NCBI GenBank assembly: GCA_014843695.1
Contig: CM026397.1
Location: 44,403,272 to 44,467,271, forward strand
Direction: 5' to 3'
From: Archivesica marissinica
Lineage: Eukaryota > Mollusca > Bivalvia > Venerida > Vesicomyidae
DNA: 64,000 nucleotides
Of this stretch, positions 9,751-21,600 are shown one piece after another (positions within the stretch are counted from its first letter, which is position 1; each line of letters begins with the position of its first letter). The position numbers and the translations under genes are program-made. The notes under the pieces were generated by a model, which was not told the DNA's origin, searched no databases, and saw nothing but the letters and a program-made list of their open reading frames with translations.

Positions 9751-10539
9751 CAAAATCACAATAGATCAAAAACGATGATAAATGGTCGCTTTAACTACCA
9801 CATTGTTGTCAAGTTAACTTGGTCGGTAAGTTATATTGAAACTAATTATAACCAGCACAATCATGGATGTTATGAAGTAGAAATAAAACAACGGAACTAT
9901 TCTAAATTTTATTATTTATAATGTCACTGCAAATATACCCCAATATAATTTTATAATACATATAGAGATACATATTGACACTTGTAACATTACTGATAAT
10001 ATGGGTAATGCAGTTTTTAATCCTCGCATATATGGAATAGAATTATCATAGAATTGCCAAGATGAATTTGTTTAAACAATATTTATTGCAAACCATAAAA
10101 CACATATAACATACAACAACATACATAATGAAAATGATTAAGTAGGAAGCTAAAAGTAACAATGCTTTGAATTTGTGGTACAAAGAATGTGTTTGTTGAA
10201 ATGTTGGCAGCACGTACGTTTAAGGACTTGAGTAAAGTCATTTATTACGTCACATATTGTTGTCTAAGTACGATTTAGCCTATGGCACAGTAGCATCATT
10301 TTCTATCATAAAAACACTTTTCAGCCATAATAAAAAGAAAATTTGTTTGTTAAGTGAATGATCGAATAATACTTTACTCAAAAACATAGAAAGCTTTAAT
10401 ACCACTCGTGACTAGCTTCACACTTGGTAATAATGCTTTCAATATTCATTTGGTGAAATATTATTCGATCATACACTGAAACAAACACATATCCTCTTAT
10501 AATTATATCGTAGGAACAAGAAAAAACAATAAAAAACTA

Positions 10540-10775
10540 GATCACATGGGCTTTTTACCCCGTTCGAGACCCCGCTATACCATACTAAAATCAGTCTTTC
10601 AGATGAGAATGAGAATTTAAACAGAGGTCTTGTGCCGGTGCTTTACACAATGCAAATAAAAGAACTGGAGGAGACATCATTGCACTATCCTCCAAATCTA
10701 ATATAACTAATCTCTTCAGTAGGTGTCGCTAAAATGGGCAACTGGTAACTATGATAAATAAACGTAAAACACTCA
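10540..10775 (+). mobile_element. 5'-truncated SINE inside Harbinger copy 1
   Basis: This resembles the 32303-32585 SINE body: TTTCAGATGAGAATG, GAGGTCTTGTGCCGGTG, AACTAATCTCTTC-like and GGGCAACTGGTAACTATGAT. A matching copy is at about 38025-38260 in the second Harbinger element. Confidence 0.65.
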
Positions 10776-11128
10776 CAGGTATTCATGTATTATGTATATC
10801 AACATATATATTGTATCGGATTGCTTTGTGTAATGTTACAGCTTCTGTTACAGTGTAGTGGGAAGTATATTGAAGCAGTTACATTTTCATACCAAAGTCT
10901 GTCTGTCACACCCTATGCAATCTGATACAACAAATTATATTTACTGTGAATCTATTTTCGTGTTTTGTTGCATCAACATTTCTGATTTCATAGTAAAAGA
11001 AGATTTGTTGCACAAGATATAGATTGAAGATCTGTAGTGAACACAGTATGATAGACAATCTTGTTTGTACACAGGCTTCAATACCATATAATTACCAGGG
11101 TGTTTTCATGCACATCTAATATATATAT

Positions 11129-11516
11129 ATATCTATTGTTTGCTTTATTTGTAGAAACCTTAAATCACAAAAATTAAGACCGGAAATTTCTTTCATAATT
11201 TTTAAAACTGTGCCACTTGTCAAAATGAAATCTTAATAGTCTATAAAAGAAAAGTACCAAACAGTATGCATTTGTATCACTGGATAGTTGCTCAGTTTTC
11301 ATCAGTTTTCGTGCCTTATTATATATATCGTTTGCTTTATTTGTGGAAACCTTAAATCACAAAAATTAAGACCGGAAATTTCTTTCATAATTTTTAAAAC
11401 TGTGCCACTTGTCAAAATGAAATCTTAATAGTCTATAAAAGAAAAGTACCAAACAGTATGCATTTGTATCACTGGATAGGTGCTCAGTTTTCATCAGTTT
11501 TCATCAGTTTTCAAGA
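11129..11516. repeat. ~200-bp tandem duplication unique to Harbinger copy 1
   Basis: The segment starting TTGCTTTATTTGTAGAAACC recurs at about 11332 (TTTGCTTTATTTGTGGAAAC), through CATCAGTTTTC. Copy 2 has it once (about 38655-38830). The duplication therefore arose after the two insertions separated. Confidence 0.8.
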
Positions 11517-12166
11517 TTTCTAAACTCTAAAGCCATATCATCAGGGAATCTGCAAGAAATAACATATAAAAACTCTATTATCATCAAACTTCTACATTTC
11601 TATCTGTTAAATTTGAACACTGGAATGATTGTGAACAAAATTTGGACATGCATCATTAATATTAAGCATTTGTGAGGGTGGACCTGACAGATATTAATTT
11701 TTTTAAGAACAATGTATAAGTGATTAGTACAGTGTATGTACATTAATATGTATTCCATAAATCTGGGTTGCTGTGACGAAACTAAATATATTTGGAGTTC
11801 GGCCTAATTCTGTTTTTGAAAAAACTATGGTTAACTTTTGTGTTTTTACATCGTTCTTCATTGTTAATGTTAGAATAATCAACTGTATAAATATTATTTA
11901 CTTTACAACATTTTCGAAACAAGATTATAATATTAAGCACTCTCGTTGAAAGCGTATAATTATGTAGTCATTCGTGTGGGACATAACCGGAGAAAACTCA
12001 CATGTCCGATTTGGGGACCACCGTACCATCTCACACACTTCTCAGTCAGTGTAAGGAACCCGGAATGCATTGACTAGAAGCGAGCGTGCTAATCACTACG
12101 CTAATCAGACAGCTAATCGAATAAACTTAGCTGAATTAATGATCATGTCGAAAAGAGTTCACCTAC

Positions 12167-12237
12167 CTGTTGATGCCATGAAAATCTGCGACTGGACAAT
12201 ACATCACCCTTTGATAGGTATCTAAATCAATAAGCAT
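12167..12237 (-). pseudogene. Harbinger transposase HTH exon remnant, copy 1
   Basis: It is flanked by an acceptor (TTCATTTCAG) and a donor (CAG then GTAGGT). In one frame copy 2 reads FRYLSKGDVLSKVADFHGIN, matching the helix-turn-helix stretch of Harbinger transposases (FLATGSF...GVSxSTVSR type). Here a 2-bp loss (tgtccagt versus tgtctaaagt) breaks that frame. A stop/frameshift just upstream is shared with copy 2. It is not functional. Confidence 0.7.
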
Positions 12238-12499
12238 CTGAAATGAACAAAACGTTTCAACTATTATTGATACATAAAATAGTCAGTGTTTTCAACACAC
12301 TATAATTATATTACAATGCAACTTTGTGGTCATTGGTTGTGGTAGTAGTTTGTAACCCAATATACATGTAAACACAGAGTTCGATATATTCCGATTGATT
12401 TCAAACTGGACAGTGTATCTATATATAATTATGGTCATCCCGACTCATCGTGTCTATCATCGCATTAAGATCAATCATGACAACTTGTAATATGGATTA

Positions 12500-12800
12500 C
12501 ACTTCTTTTGGCTGTCCAATTCGCGCAGTAGTTAGCCATGCTCGCTTCTCACCAATTCAACCCTGGTTCGATGGACAGTATGTGATATGGTACGGTGACA
12601 GATTGAACAGGACGATTTCCTCCGGGCGTCCGTGGCATGGTGTCGGATTTGGAATCAAACTGTCCCATGTTCGATACTCGGTCAGTCCACGTATGTAGTG
12701 TCATTGAGCAAGTCACCTCACAGACATAGTTTAGTACTGGTTAACCGCTTAGGTCGGCTAAGCCTGTCCAGAAAAACATTTGCATTTGGACACGTGGGGA
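12500..12800 (+). mobile_element. Two tRNA-like SINE heads inside Harbinger copy 1
   Basis: The first head is around 12510-12575 (CGCAGTAGTTAGCC ... CCTGGTTCGATGGAC). The second, 12626-12800 (GGCATGGTGTCGGATTTGGA ... GTTCGATACTC ... TAACCGCTTAGGTCGGCTAA), belongs to the same family as 48408-48590. Matching copies lie at about 40010-40300. Open frames over this region are SINE sequence. Confidence 0.65.
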
Positions 12801-13140
12801 CGTTTAATTATGTGTACGAATACTGTAGCAATACACGAGCATTTAAAAAGAAACAGACGACATTATAAACACAAGCATTTAATTCCCTACCGGCACACTG
12901 TATCAATTTACTTAGTTAATGCATTGCAGAAACAGAATACGTATCGTCATTCAGTTCCAAAAACATAATAAGTCATGACTTGTGTGTAGTATCGATATAA
13001 ATAGCGATAGATTCTTATGGAAGTAGCGTCCCTTGTAATCTTAAAATAGAAATAAAGGCCTACTGTACAGAAATTACGCAAATAACACTGATATGCACCT
13101 TAATAATGCAAGATATAGAAATATATCAATTTCACTTTAC

Positions 13141-13351
13141 CTAGGTCAAACCGGGTATCGAATGAGAGTGGTTCGTCCCCTTGTCCAAGTCATTCCCCCA
13201 CCATATCCACAAGCAAAACAACCCATAGCCTCATCCTGCGATATCGGGACAGGATATTGGTGTCACACGTCTCCAATGTCTCTACCGGCCCTGAATATTC
13301 TTGCATCACATCACGTCTCTGATGCACGGATTCTGCTGATTCGGCCGCCAT
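13141..13351 (-). pseudogene. Harbinger transposase N-terminal exon remnant, copy 1
   Basis: An ATG at 13351-13349 opens about 53 codons including NILSRYRRM and VVLLVDMVGE, the spacing seen near the N terminus of Harbinger transposases, and then meets TGA. In a neighbouring frame the segment continues as DLDKGTNHSHSIPGLT and a TAG at the donor (CCTAG/GTAAAG, 13135-13140). The frameshift and the TAG are shared with copy 2. Confidence 0.65.
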
Positions 13352-13553
13352 TTTTAAGACTTTTTCCGAAGTTGCGATTGCATCGAACCAGTCGTAAAGT
13401 TAAGACTTTATTTACGATATCTTAGCTGCGACTTTGTTGATAAAACGGACCGTGGTCTTAACTTAGACATTACGACGGCGTAACTCGGTCTTAAGCAATA
13501 ATCTTAACTAAGACTGACTTACGACCGTTGATAAAACGGGGCCCTGGGTTGCA

Positions 13554-13684
13554 GGTTATAAAACTTTTCTCAGATCTCAAAATCAAGCTCCAGAGATTTG
13601 ATTGGTTGATTGTGAGATTTACTCTTAGCTGAACCAATCAGAAGTTTGAGACTGAGTTTGAGATTGGAGAATAGTTTTATAACC
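13554..13684. mobile_element. MITE-like element with 18-bp inverted ends
   Basis: GGTTATAAAACTTTTCTC (13554 on) and its near-complement at the right end (GAGAATAGTTTTATAACC) bound 131 bp with an imperfect inner palindrome. A degraded relative covers about 52148-52255. It sits 10 bp from the Harbinger right end, probably an independent insertion. Confidence 0.65.
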
Positions 13685-14111
13685 TTGGGACCTTGTCAAA
13701 TGTAGTAAATATTGAGACAAGTTTCATCATTTTTTTAAATAGCAACTTGATTTGTCAAAAGTAATATTTTGACTACAGCTTAATGCGTGACCTTGAACAA
13801 GCAACTAGTCAAGATGACCTCAAATGAAAGAACCACCTTGAAAACATTACATAGCACAATATTGTAGCAACGTTTGATCAAGATGTTCAAACTAATTATC
13901 ACTCTCAGAAAGTTAGAAAAAAACAAGTAACTATGGGTACCATATAATCGTAGTTCACGTAATTTCAAATCTTTTGGGAGTTATCCTAATATTATGTGTG
14001 TCTTGACGGTGAACTGACATTGTTGTGTCCCGGGATTTGTGCGGTATGGTTGCCAGGCAATCGATTTGAGTGCTACTGGACTGTCTCGTATCTCTGGGAG
14101 TGCATAACTCT
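13685..14111. other. Unique sequence in intron H-I
   Basis: No exon, RNA or transposon signature is seen. It leads into the 57-bp array. Open frames reaching into it come from that array. Confidence 0.55.
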
Positions 14112-14631
14112 AAAGAAATTTGTATAGATGAACCTAGTCTTGTACTTGCAGAGTCATAGATGTTAACTGTAGAAAGTTGTATAGATGAACCTAGTCTTGT
14201 ACTTGCAGAGTCATAGGTGTTAACTGTAGAAAGTTGTATAGATGAACCTAGTCTTATACTTGCAGAGTCATAGGTGTTAACTGTAGAAAGTTGTATAGAT
14301 GAACCTAGTCTTGTACTTGCAGAGTCATAGATGTTAACTGTAGAAAGTTGTATAGATGAACCTAGTCTTGTACTTGCAGAGTCATAGATGTTAACTGTAG
14401 AAAGTTGTATAGCTGAACCTAGTCTTGTACTTGCAGTCATAGATGTTAACTGTAGAAAGTTGTATAGATGAACCTAGTCTTGTACTTGCAGAGTCATAGA
14501 TGTTAACTGTAGAAAGTTGTATAGATGAACCTAGTCTTGTACTTGCAGTCATAGATGTTAACTGTAGAAAGTTGTATAGATGAACCTAGTCTTGTACTTG
14601 CAGAGTCATAGATGTTAACTGTAGAAAGTTG
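14112..14631. repeat. 57-bp minisatellite, about 9 copies
   Basis: The unit contains TATAGATGAACCTAGTCTTG. Two copies lack 3 bp (gcagagtcat versus gcagtcat). Confidence 0.93.
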
Positions 14632-14827
14632 CAGGTTGTCAAGAAGTGTTGTGACGGTCGTAATTCATCACAGGGAGGAGAGTTCTTGTTTAAGTTAACC
14701 TCATTCAATCAATTATGCACGGAAAGTGAAAATGAAACAGATTATTTTCCTATACAAAATGTCCGGAAGGCATGTTCTGCCACTGACAAATGTGTTGTTG
14801 AGCAATACTGGGAACTTTCATTCCTCA

Positions 14828-15276
14828 GACTGATCGATTGTATGGAACAATCAGCCGGTGATATGTCACTCTCAGACTGATTGCCTGTATGGAACAATCA
14901 GCCGGTGATGTGTCACTCTCAGACTGATTGCTTGTATGGAACAATCAGCCGGTGATATGTCACTCTCAGACTGATTGCTTGTATGGAACAATCAGCCGGT
15001 GATATGTCACTCTCAGACTGATTGCTTGTATGGAACAATCAGCCGGTGATATGTCACTCTCAGACTGATTGCCTGTATGGAACAATCAGCCGGTGAGGTG
15101 TCACTCTCAGACTGATTGCTTGTATGGAACAATCAGCCGGTGATGTGTCACTCTCAGACTGATTGCTTGTATTGTACAATCAGCCGGTGATATGTCACTC
15201 TCAGACTGATTGCTTGTATTGTACAATCGGCCGGTGATGTGTCACTCTCAGACTGATTGCTTGTATGGTACAATCG
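14828..15276. repeat. 47-bp minisatellite, about 9.5 copies
   Basis: The unit contains GGAACAATCAGCCGGTGATA. The right-hand copies carry a shared ttgtacaatc change, a gradient of variants along the array. The 285 bp after it hold no feature. Confidence 0.93.
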
Positions 15277-15561
15277 GTCAGTCAGTCAGTCAATTTTCAT
15301 TAACTTTATCATGTTTTAATTAATAAATTACTATATCCCAACAGATGTTCTACATTATCTACAATGGATATTTCACTGTAAACATTTGTTATCATTTAAT
15401 TAACCTGATGTTGATAAAATCACATTAATCATACCACAACATCTGGTTAGGGAACAACAATAAAAACAAAGGATTCCAACTAGAATGACCAATATAATTA
15501 GACTTTATCTGTCAAGGGAGGTAATAGAATAACAAGCAATGTCTCTCATTGTATTGACAAA

Positions 15562-15670
15562 GTGTGCATTGGGTTCTAGGAAGGATATGCGAGGGATTTA
15601 TGACAAAGTGTGCATTGGGTTCTAGGAAGGAAATGCGAGGGATTTATGACAAAATGTGCATTGGGTTCAA
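15562..15670. repeat. 46-bp repeat, about 2.4 copies
   Basis: The unit contains TGTGCATTGGGTTCTAGGAA. It lies immediately left of the large 36/42-bp array. Confidence 0.88.
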
Positions 15671-15689
15671 GATCAATAAATACAGAGAC

Positions 15690-18600
15690 CTAGATGTAGA
15701 GGTATTGCTAGATCATTACTGGGACAGAGACCTAGATGTATTGCTAGATCATTACTGGGACAGAGACCTAGATGTAGAGGTATTGCTAGATCATTACTGG
15801 GACAGAGACCTAGATGTAGAGGTATTGATAGATCATTACTGGGACAGAGACCTAGATGTAGAGGTATTGCTAGATCATTACTGGGACAGAGACCTACAGG
15901 TATTGCTAGATCATTACTGGGACAGAGACCTAGATGTACATGTATTGCTAGAGCATTACTGGGACAGAGACCTAGATGTAGAGGTATTGCTAGATCATTA
16001 CTGGGACAGAGACATAGATGTAGAGGTATTGCTAGATCATTACTGGGACAGAGACCTAGATGTAGAGGTATTGCTATATCATTACTGGGACAGAGACCTA
16101 GATGTACAGGTATTGCTAGATCATTACTGGGACAGAGACCTAGATGTAGAGGTATTGCTAGATCATTACTGGGACAGAGACCTAGATGTAGGCTACAGGT
16201 ATTGCTAGATCATTACTGGGACAGAGACCTAGATGTATTGCTAGATCATTACTGGGACAGAGACCTAGATGTAGAGGTATTGCTAGATCATTACTGGGAC
16301 AGAGACCTAGAGGTATTGCTAGATCATTACTGGGACAGAGACCTAGATGTAGAGGTATTGATAGATCATTACTGGGACAGAGACCTAGATGTAGAGGTAT
16401 TGATAGATCATTACTGGGACAGAGACCTAGATGTAGAGGTATTGCTAGATCATTACTGGGACAGAGACCTAGATGTATTGCTAGATCATTAATGGGACAG
16501 AGACCTAGATGTATTGCTAGATCATTACTGGGACATAGACCTAGATGTATTGCTAGATCATTACTGGGACAGAGACCTAGATGTACATGTATTGCTAGAT
16601 CATTACTGGGACAGAGACCTAGATGTACAGATATTGCTAGAGCATTACTGGGACAGAGACCTAGATGTAGAGGTATTGCTAGATCATTACTGGGACAGAT
16701 ACCTAGATGTAGAGGTATTGATAGATCATTACTGAGACAGAGAACTGATGTACAGGTATTGCTAGATCATTACTGGGACAGAGACCTAGATGTACAGGTA
16801 TTGCTAGATCATTACTGGGACAGAGACCTAGATGTAGAGGTATTGATAGATCATTACTGAGACAGAGAACTTATGTACAGATATTGCTAGATCATTACTG
16901 GGACATAGACCTAGATGTACAGGTATTGCTAGATCATTACTGGGACATAGACCTAGATGTATTGATAGATCATTACTGGGACAGAGACCTAGATGTATTG
17001 CTAGATCATTACTGGGACAGAGACCTAGATATATTGCTAGATCATTACTGGGACAGAGACCTAGATGTATTGCTAGATCATTACTGGGACAGAGACCTAG
17101 GTGTATTGATAGATCATTACTGGGACAGAGACCTAGATGTATTGCTAGATCATTACTGGGACAGAGACCTAGATGTATTGCTAGATCATTACTGGGACAG
17201 AGACCTAGATGTATTGCTAGATCATTACTGGGACAGAGACCTAGATGTATTGCTAGATCATTACTGGGACAGAGACCTAGATGTAGAGGTATTGCTAGAT
17301 CATTACTGGGACAGAGACCTAGATGTAGAGGTATTGATAGATCATTACTGGGACAGAGACCTAGCTGTAGAGGTATTGCTAGATCATTACTGGGACAGAG
17401 ACCTAGATGTACAGGTATTGCTAGATCATTACTGGGACAGAGACCTAGATGTAGAGGTATTGCTAGATCATTACTGGGACAGAGACCTAGATGTAGAGGT
17501 ATTGCTAGATCATTACTGGGACAGAGACCTAGATGTAGAGGTATTGCTAGATCATTACTGGGACAGAGACCTAGATGTAGAGGTATTGCTAGATCATTAC
17601 TGGGACAGAGACCTAGATGTAGAGGTATTGCTAGATCATTACTGGGACAGAGACCTAGATGTAGAGGTATTGCTAGATCATTACTGGGACAGAGACCTAG
17701 ATGTAGAGGTATTGATAGATCATTACTGGGACAGAGACCTAGATGTATTGCTAGATCATTACTGGGACAGAGACCTAGATGTAGAGGTATTGCTATATCA
17801 TTACTGGGACAGAGACCTAGATGTACAGGTATTGCTAGATCATTACTGGGACAGAGACCTAGATGTATTGCTAGATCATTACTGGGACAGAGACCTAGAG
17901 GTATTGCTAGATCATTACTGGGACAGAGACCTGATGTACAGGTATTGCTAGATCATTACTGGGACAGAGACCTAGATGTACAGGTATTGCTAGATCATTA
18001 CTGGGACAGAGACCTAGATGTAGAGGTATTGATAGATCATTACTGAGACAGAGAACTGATGTACAGGTATTGCTAGATCATTACTGGGACAGAGACCTAG
18101 ATGTACAGGTATTGCTAGATCATTACTGGGACAGAGACCTAGATGTAGAGGTATTGATAGATCATTACTGAGACAGAGAACTGATGTACAGGTATTGCTA
18201 GATCATTACTGGGACAGAGACCTAGATGTACAGGTATTGCTAGATCATTACTGGGACAGAGACCTAGATGTAGAGGTATTGATAGATCATTACTGAGACA
18301 GAGAACTGATGTACAGGTATTGCTAGATCATTACTGGGACAGAGACCTAGATGTACAGGTATTGATAGATCATTACTGAGACAGAGAACTGATGTACAGA
18401 TATTGCTAGATCATTACTGGGACATAGACCTAGATGTACAGGTATTGCTAGATCATTACTGGGACAGAGACCTAGATGTATTGATAGATCATTACTGGGA
18501 CAGAGACCTAGATGTATTGCTAGATCATTACTGGGACAGAGACCTAGATGTAGAGGTATTGATAGATCATTACTGGGACAGAGACCTAGATGTACAGGTA

Positions 18601-21600
18601 TTGCTAGAGCATTACTGGGACAGAGACCTATATGTAGAGGTATTGATAGATCATTACTGGAACAGAGACCTAGATGTAGAGGTATTGATAGATCATTACT
18701 GGGACAGAGACCTAGATGTACAGATATTGCTAGAGCATTACTGGGACAGAGACCTAGATGTAGAGGTATTGCTATATCATTACTGGGACAGAGACCTAGA
18801 TGTAGAGGTATTGCTAGATCATTACTGGGACAGAGACCTAGATATACAGATATTGCTAGAGCATTACTGGGACAGAGACCTAGATGTAGAGGTATTGATA
18901 GATCATTACTGGGACAGAGACCTAGATGTACAGGTATTGCTAGATCATTACTGGGACAGAGACCTAGATGTATTGCTAGATCATTACTGGGACAGAGACC
19001 TAGATGTAGAGGTATTGATAGATCATTACTGAGACAGAGAACTGATGTACAGGTATTGCTAGATCATTACTGGGACAGAGACCTAGATGTATTGCTAGAT
19101 CATTACTGGGACAGAGACCTAGATGTACAGATATTGCTAGATCATTACTGGGACAGAGACCTAGATGTAGAGGTATTGCTAAATCATTACTGGGACAGAG
19201 ACCTAGATGTACAGGTATTGCTAGAGCATTACTGGGACAGAGACCTAGATGTACAGGTATTGCTAGATCATTACTGGGACAGAGACATATATGTAGAGGT
19301 ATTGCTAGATCATTACTGGGACAGAGACTTAGATGTACAGGTATTGCTAGGTCATCACTGGGACAGAGACCTAGATGTATTGCTAGATCATTACTGGGAC
19401 AGAGACCTAGATGTATTGCTAGATCATTACTGGGACAGAGACCTAGATGTATTGCTAGATCATTACTGGGACAGAGACCTAGATGTATTGCTAGATCATT
19501 ACTGGGACAGAGACCTATATGTATTGCTAGATCATTACTGGGACAGAGACCTAGATGTATTGCTAGATCATTACTGGGACAGAGACCTAGATGTAGAGGT
19601 ATTGATAGATCATTACTGGGACAGAGACCTAGATGTAGAGGTATTGATAGATCATTACTGAGACAGAGAACTGATGTACAGGTATTGCTAGATCATTACT
19701 GGGACAGATACCTATATGTATTGCTAGATCATTACTGGGACAGAGACCTAGATGTATTGCTAGATCATTACTGGGACAGAGACCTAGATGTAGAGGTATT
19801 GATAGATCATTACTGGGACAGAGACCTAAATGTAGAGGTAATGATAGATCATTACTGAGACAGAGAACTGATGTACAGGTATTGCTAGATCATTACTGGG
19901 ACAGAGACCTAGATGTATTGCTAGATCATTACTGGGACAGAGACCTAGATGTATTGCTAGATCATTACTGGGACAGAGACCTAGATGTAGAGGTATTGAT
20001 AGATCATTACTGAGACAGAGAACTGATGTACAGGTATTGCTAGATCATTACTGGGACAGAGACCTAGATGTAGAGGTATTGCTAGATCATTACTGGGACA
20101 GAGACCTAGATGTATTGCTAGATCATTACTGGGACAGAGACCTAGATGTATTGCTAGATCATTACTGGGACAGAGACCTAGATGTATTGCTAGATCATTA
20201 CTGGGACAGAGACCTGGATGTAGAGGTATTGATAGATCATTACTGAGACAGAGAACTGATGTACAGGTATTGCTAGATCATTACTGAGACAGAGACCTAG
20301 ATGTATTGCTAGATCATTACTGGGACAGAGACCTAGATGTATTGCTAGATCATTACTGGGACAGAGACCTAGATGTAGAGGTATTGATAGATCATTACTG
20401 GGACAAAGACCTAGATGTAGAGGTATTGCTAGATCATTACTGGGACAGAGACCTAGATGTAGAGGTATTGCTAGATCATTACTGGGACAGAGACCTAGAT
20501 GTACAGGTATTGCTAGATCATTACTGGGACAGAGAACTAGATGTACAGGTATTGCTAGATCATTACTGGGACAGAGACCTAGATGTTTTGCTAGATCATT
20601 ACTGGGACAGAGACCTAGATGTACAGGTATTGCTAGATCATTACTGGGACAGAGACCTAGATGTAGAGGTATTGCTAGATCATTACTGGGACAGAGAACT
20701 AGATGTACAGGTATTGATAGATCATTACTGGGCCAGAGACCTAGATGTATTGCTAGATCATTAATGGGACAGAGACCTAGATGTATTGCTAGATCATTAC
20801 TGGGACATAGACCTAGATGTATTGCTAGATCATTACTGGGACAGAGACCTAGATGTACATGTATTGCTAGATCATTACTGGGACAGAGACCTAGATGTAC
20901 AGGTATTGCTAGAGCATTACTGGGACAGAGACCTAGATGTAGAGGTATTGCTAGATCATTACTGGGACAGAGACCTAGATGTAGAGGTATTGATAGATCA
21001 TTACTGAGACAGAGAACTGATGTACAGGTATTGCTAGATCATTACTGGGACAGAGACCTAGATGTACAGGTATTGCTAGATCATTACTGGGACAGAGACC
21101 TAGATGTAGAGGTATTGATAGATCATTACTGAGACAGAGAACTTATGTACAGATATTGCTAGATCATTACTGGGACATAGACCTAGATGTACAGGTATTG
21201 CTAGATCATTACTGGGACATAGACCTAGATGTATTGATAGATCATTACTGGGACAGAGACCTAGATGTATTGCTAGATCATTACTGGGACAGAGACCTAG
21301 ATGTATTGCTAGATCATTACTGGGACAGAGACCTAGATGTATTGCTAGATCATTACTGGGACAGAGACCTAGATGTATTGCTAGATCATTACTGGGACAG
21401 AGACCTAGGTGTATTGCTAGATCATTACTGGGACAGAGACCTAGATGTATTGCTAGATCATTACTGGGACAGAGACCTAGATGTATTGCTAGATCATTAC
21501 TGGGACAGAGACCTAGGTATTGCTAGATCATTACTGGGACAGAGACCTAGATGTAGAGGTATTGCTAGATCATTACTGGGACAGAGACCTAGATGTAGAG

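Larger units (their letters stand above)
8344..13543 (-). mobile_element. PIF/Harbinger-like DNA transposon, copy 1 (5200 bp)
   Basis: The ends are perfect 17-bp inverted repeats, GGCCCCGTTTTATCAAC (8344-8360) and its complement (13527-13543). They are flanked by CTG at 8341-8343 and 13544-13546, a 3-bp duplication of the CWG type known for some Harbinger elements. A second, inner inverted repeat (CCGTTTTATCAACACGGTC near 8430; GTTGATAAAACGGACC near 13438) makes complex termini. Remains of a Harbinger-type transposase are on the minus strand (13141-13351 and 12167-12237). The nuclease exon present in copy 2 is deleted here. Several SINEs are inside. It is almost identical to 35823-41035. Confidence 0.88.

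Noticed and set aside
12450..13425. Plus-strand genes in the Harbinger element (frames of 78-116 codons, present in both copies)
   Set aside because: They cover SINE sequence or the antisense of the transposase N-terminal exon. Conservation between copies reflects their common origin.
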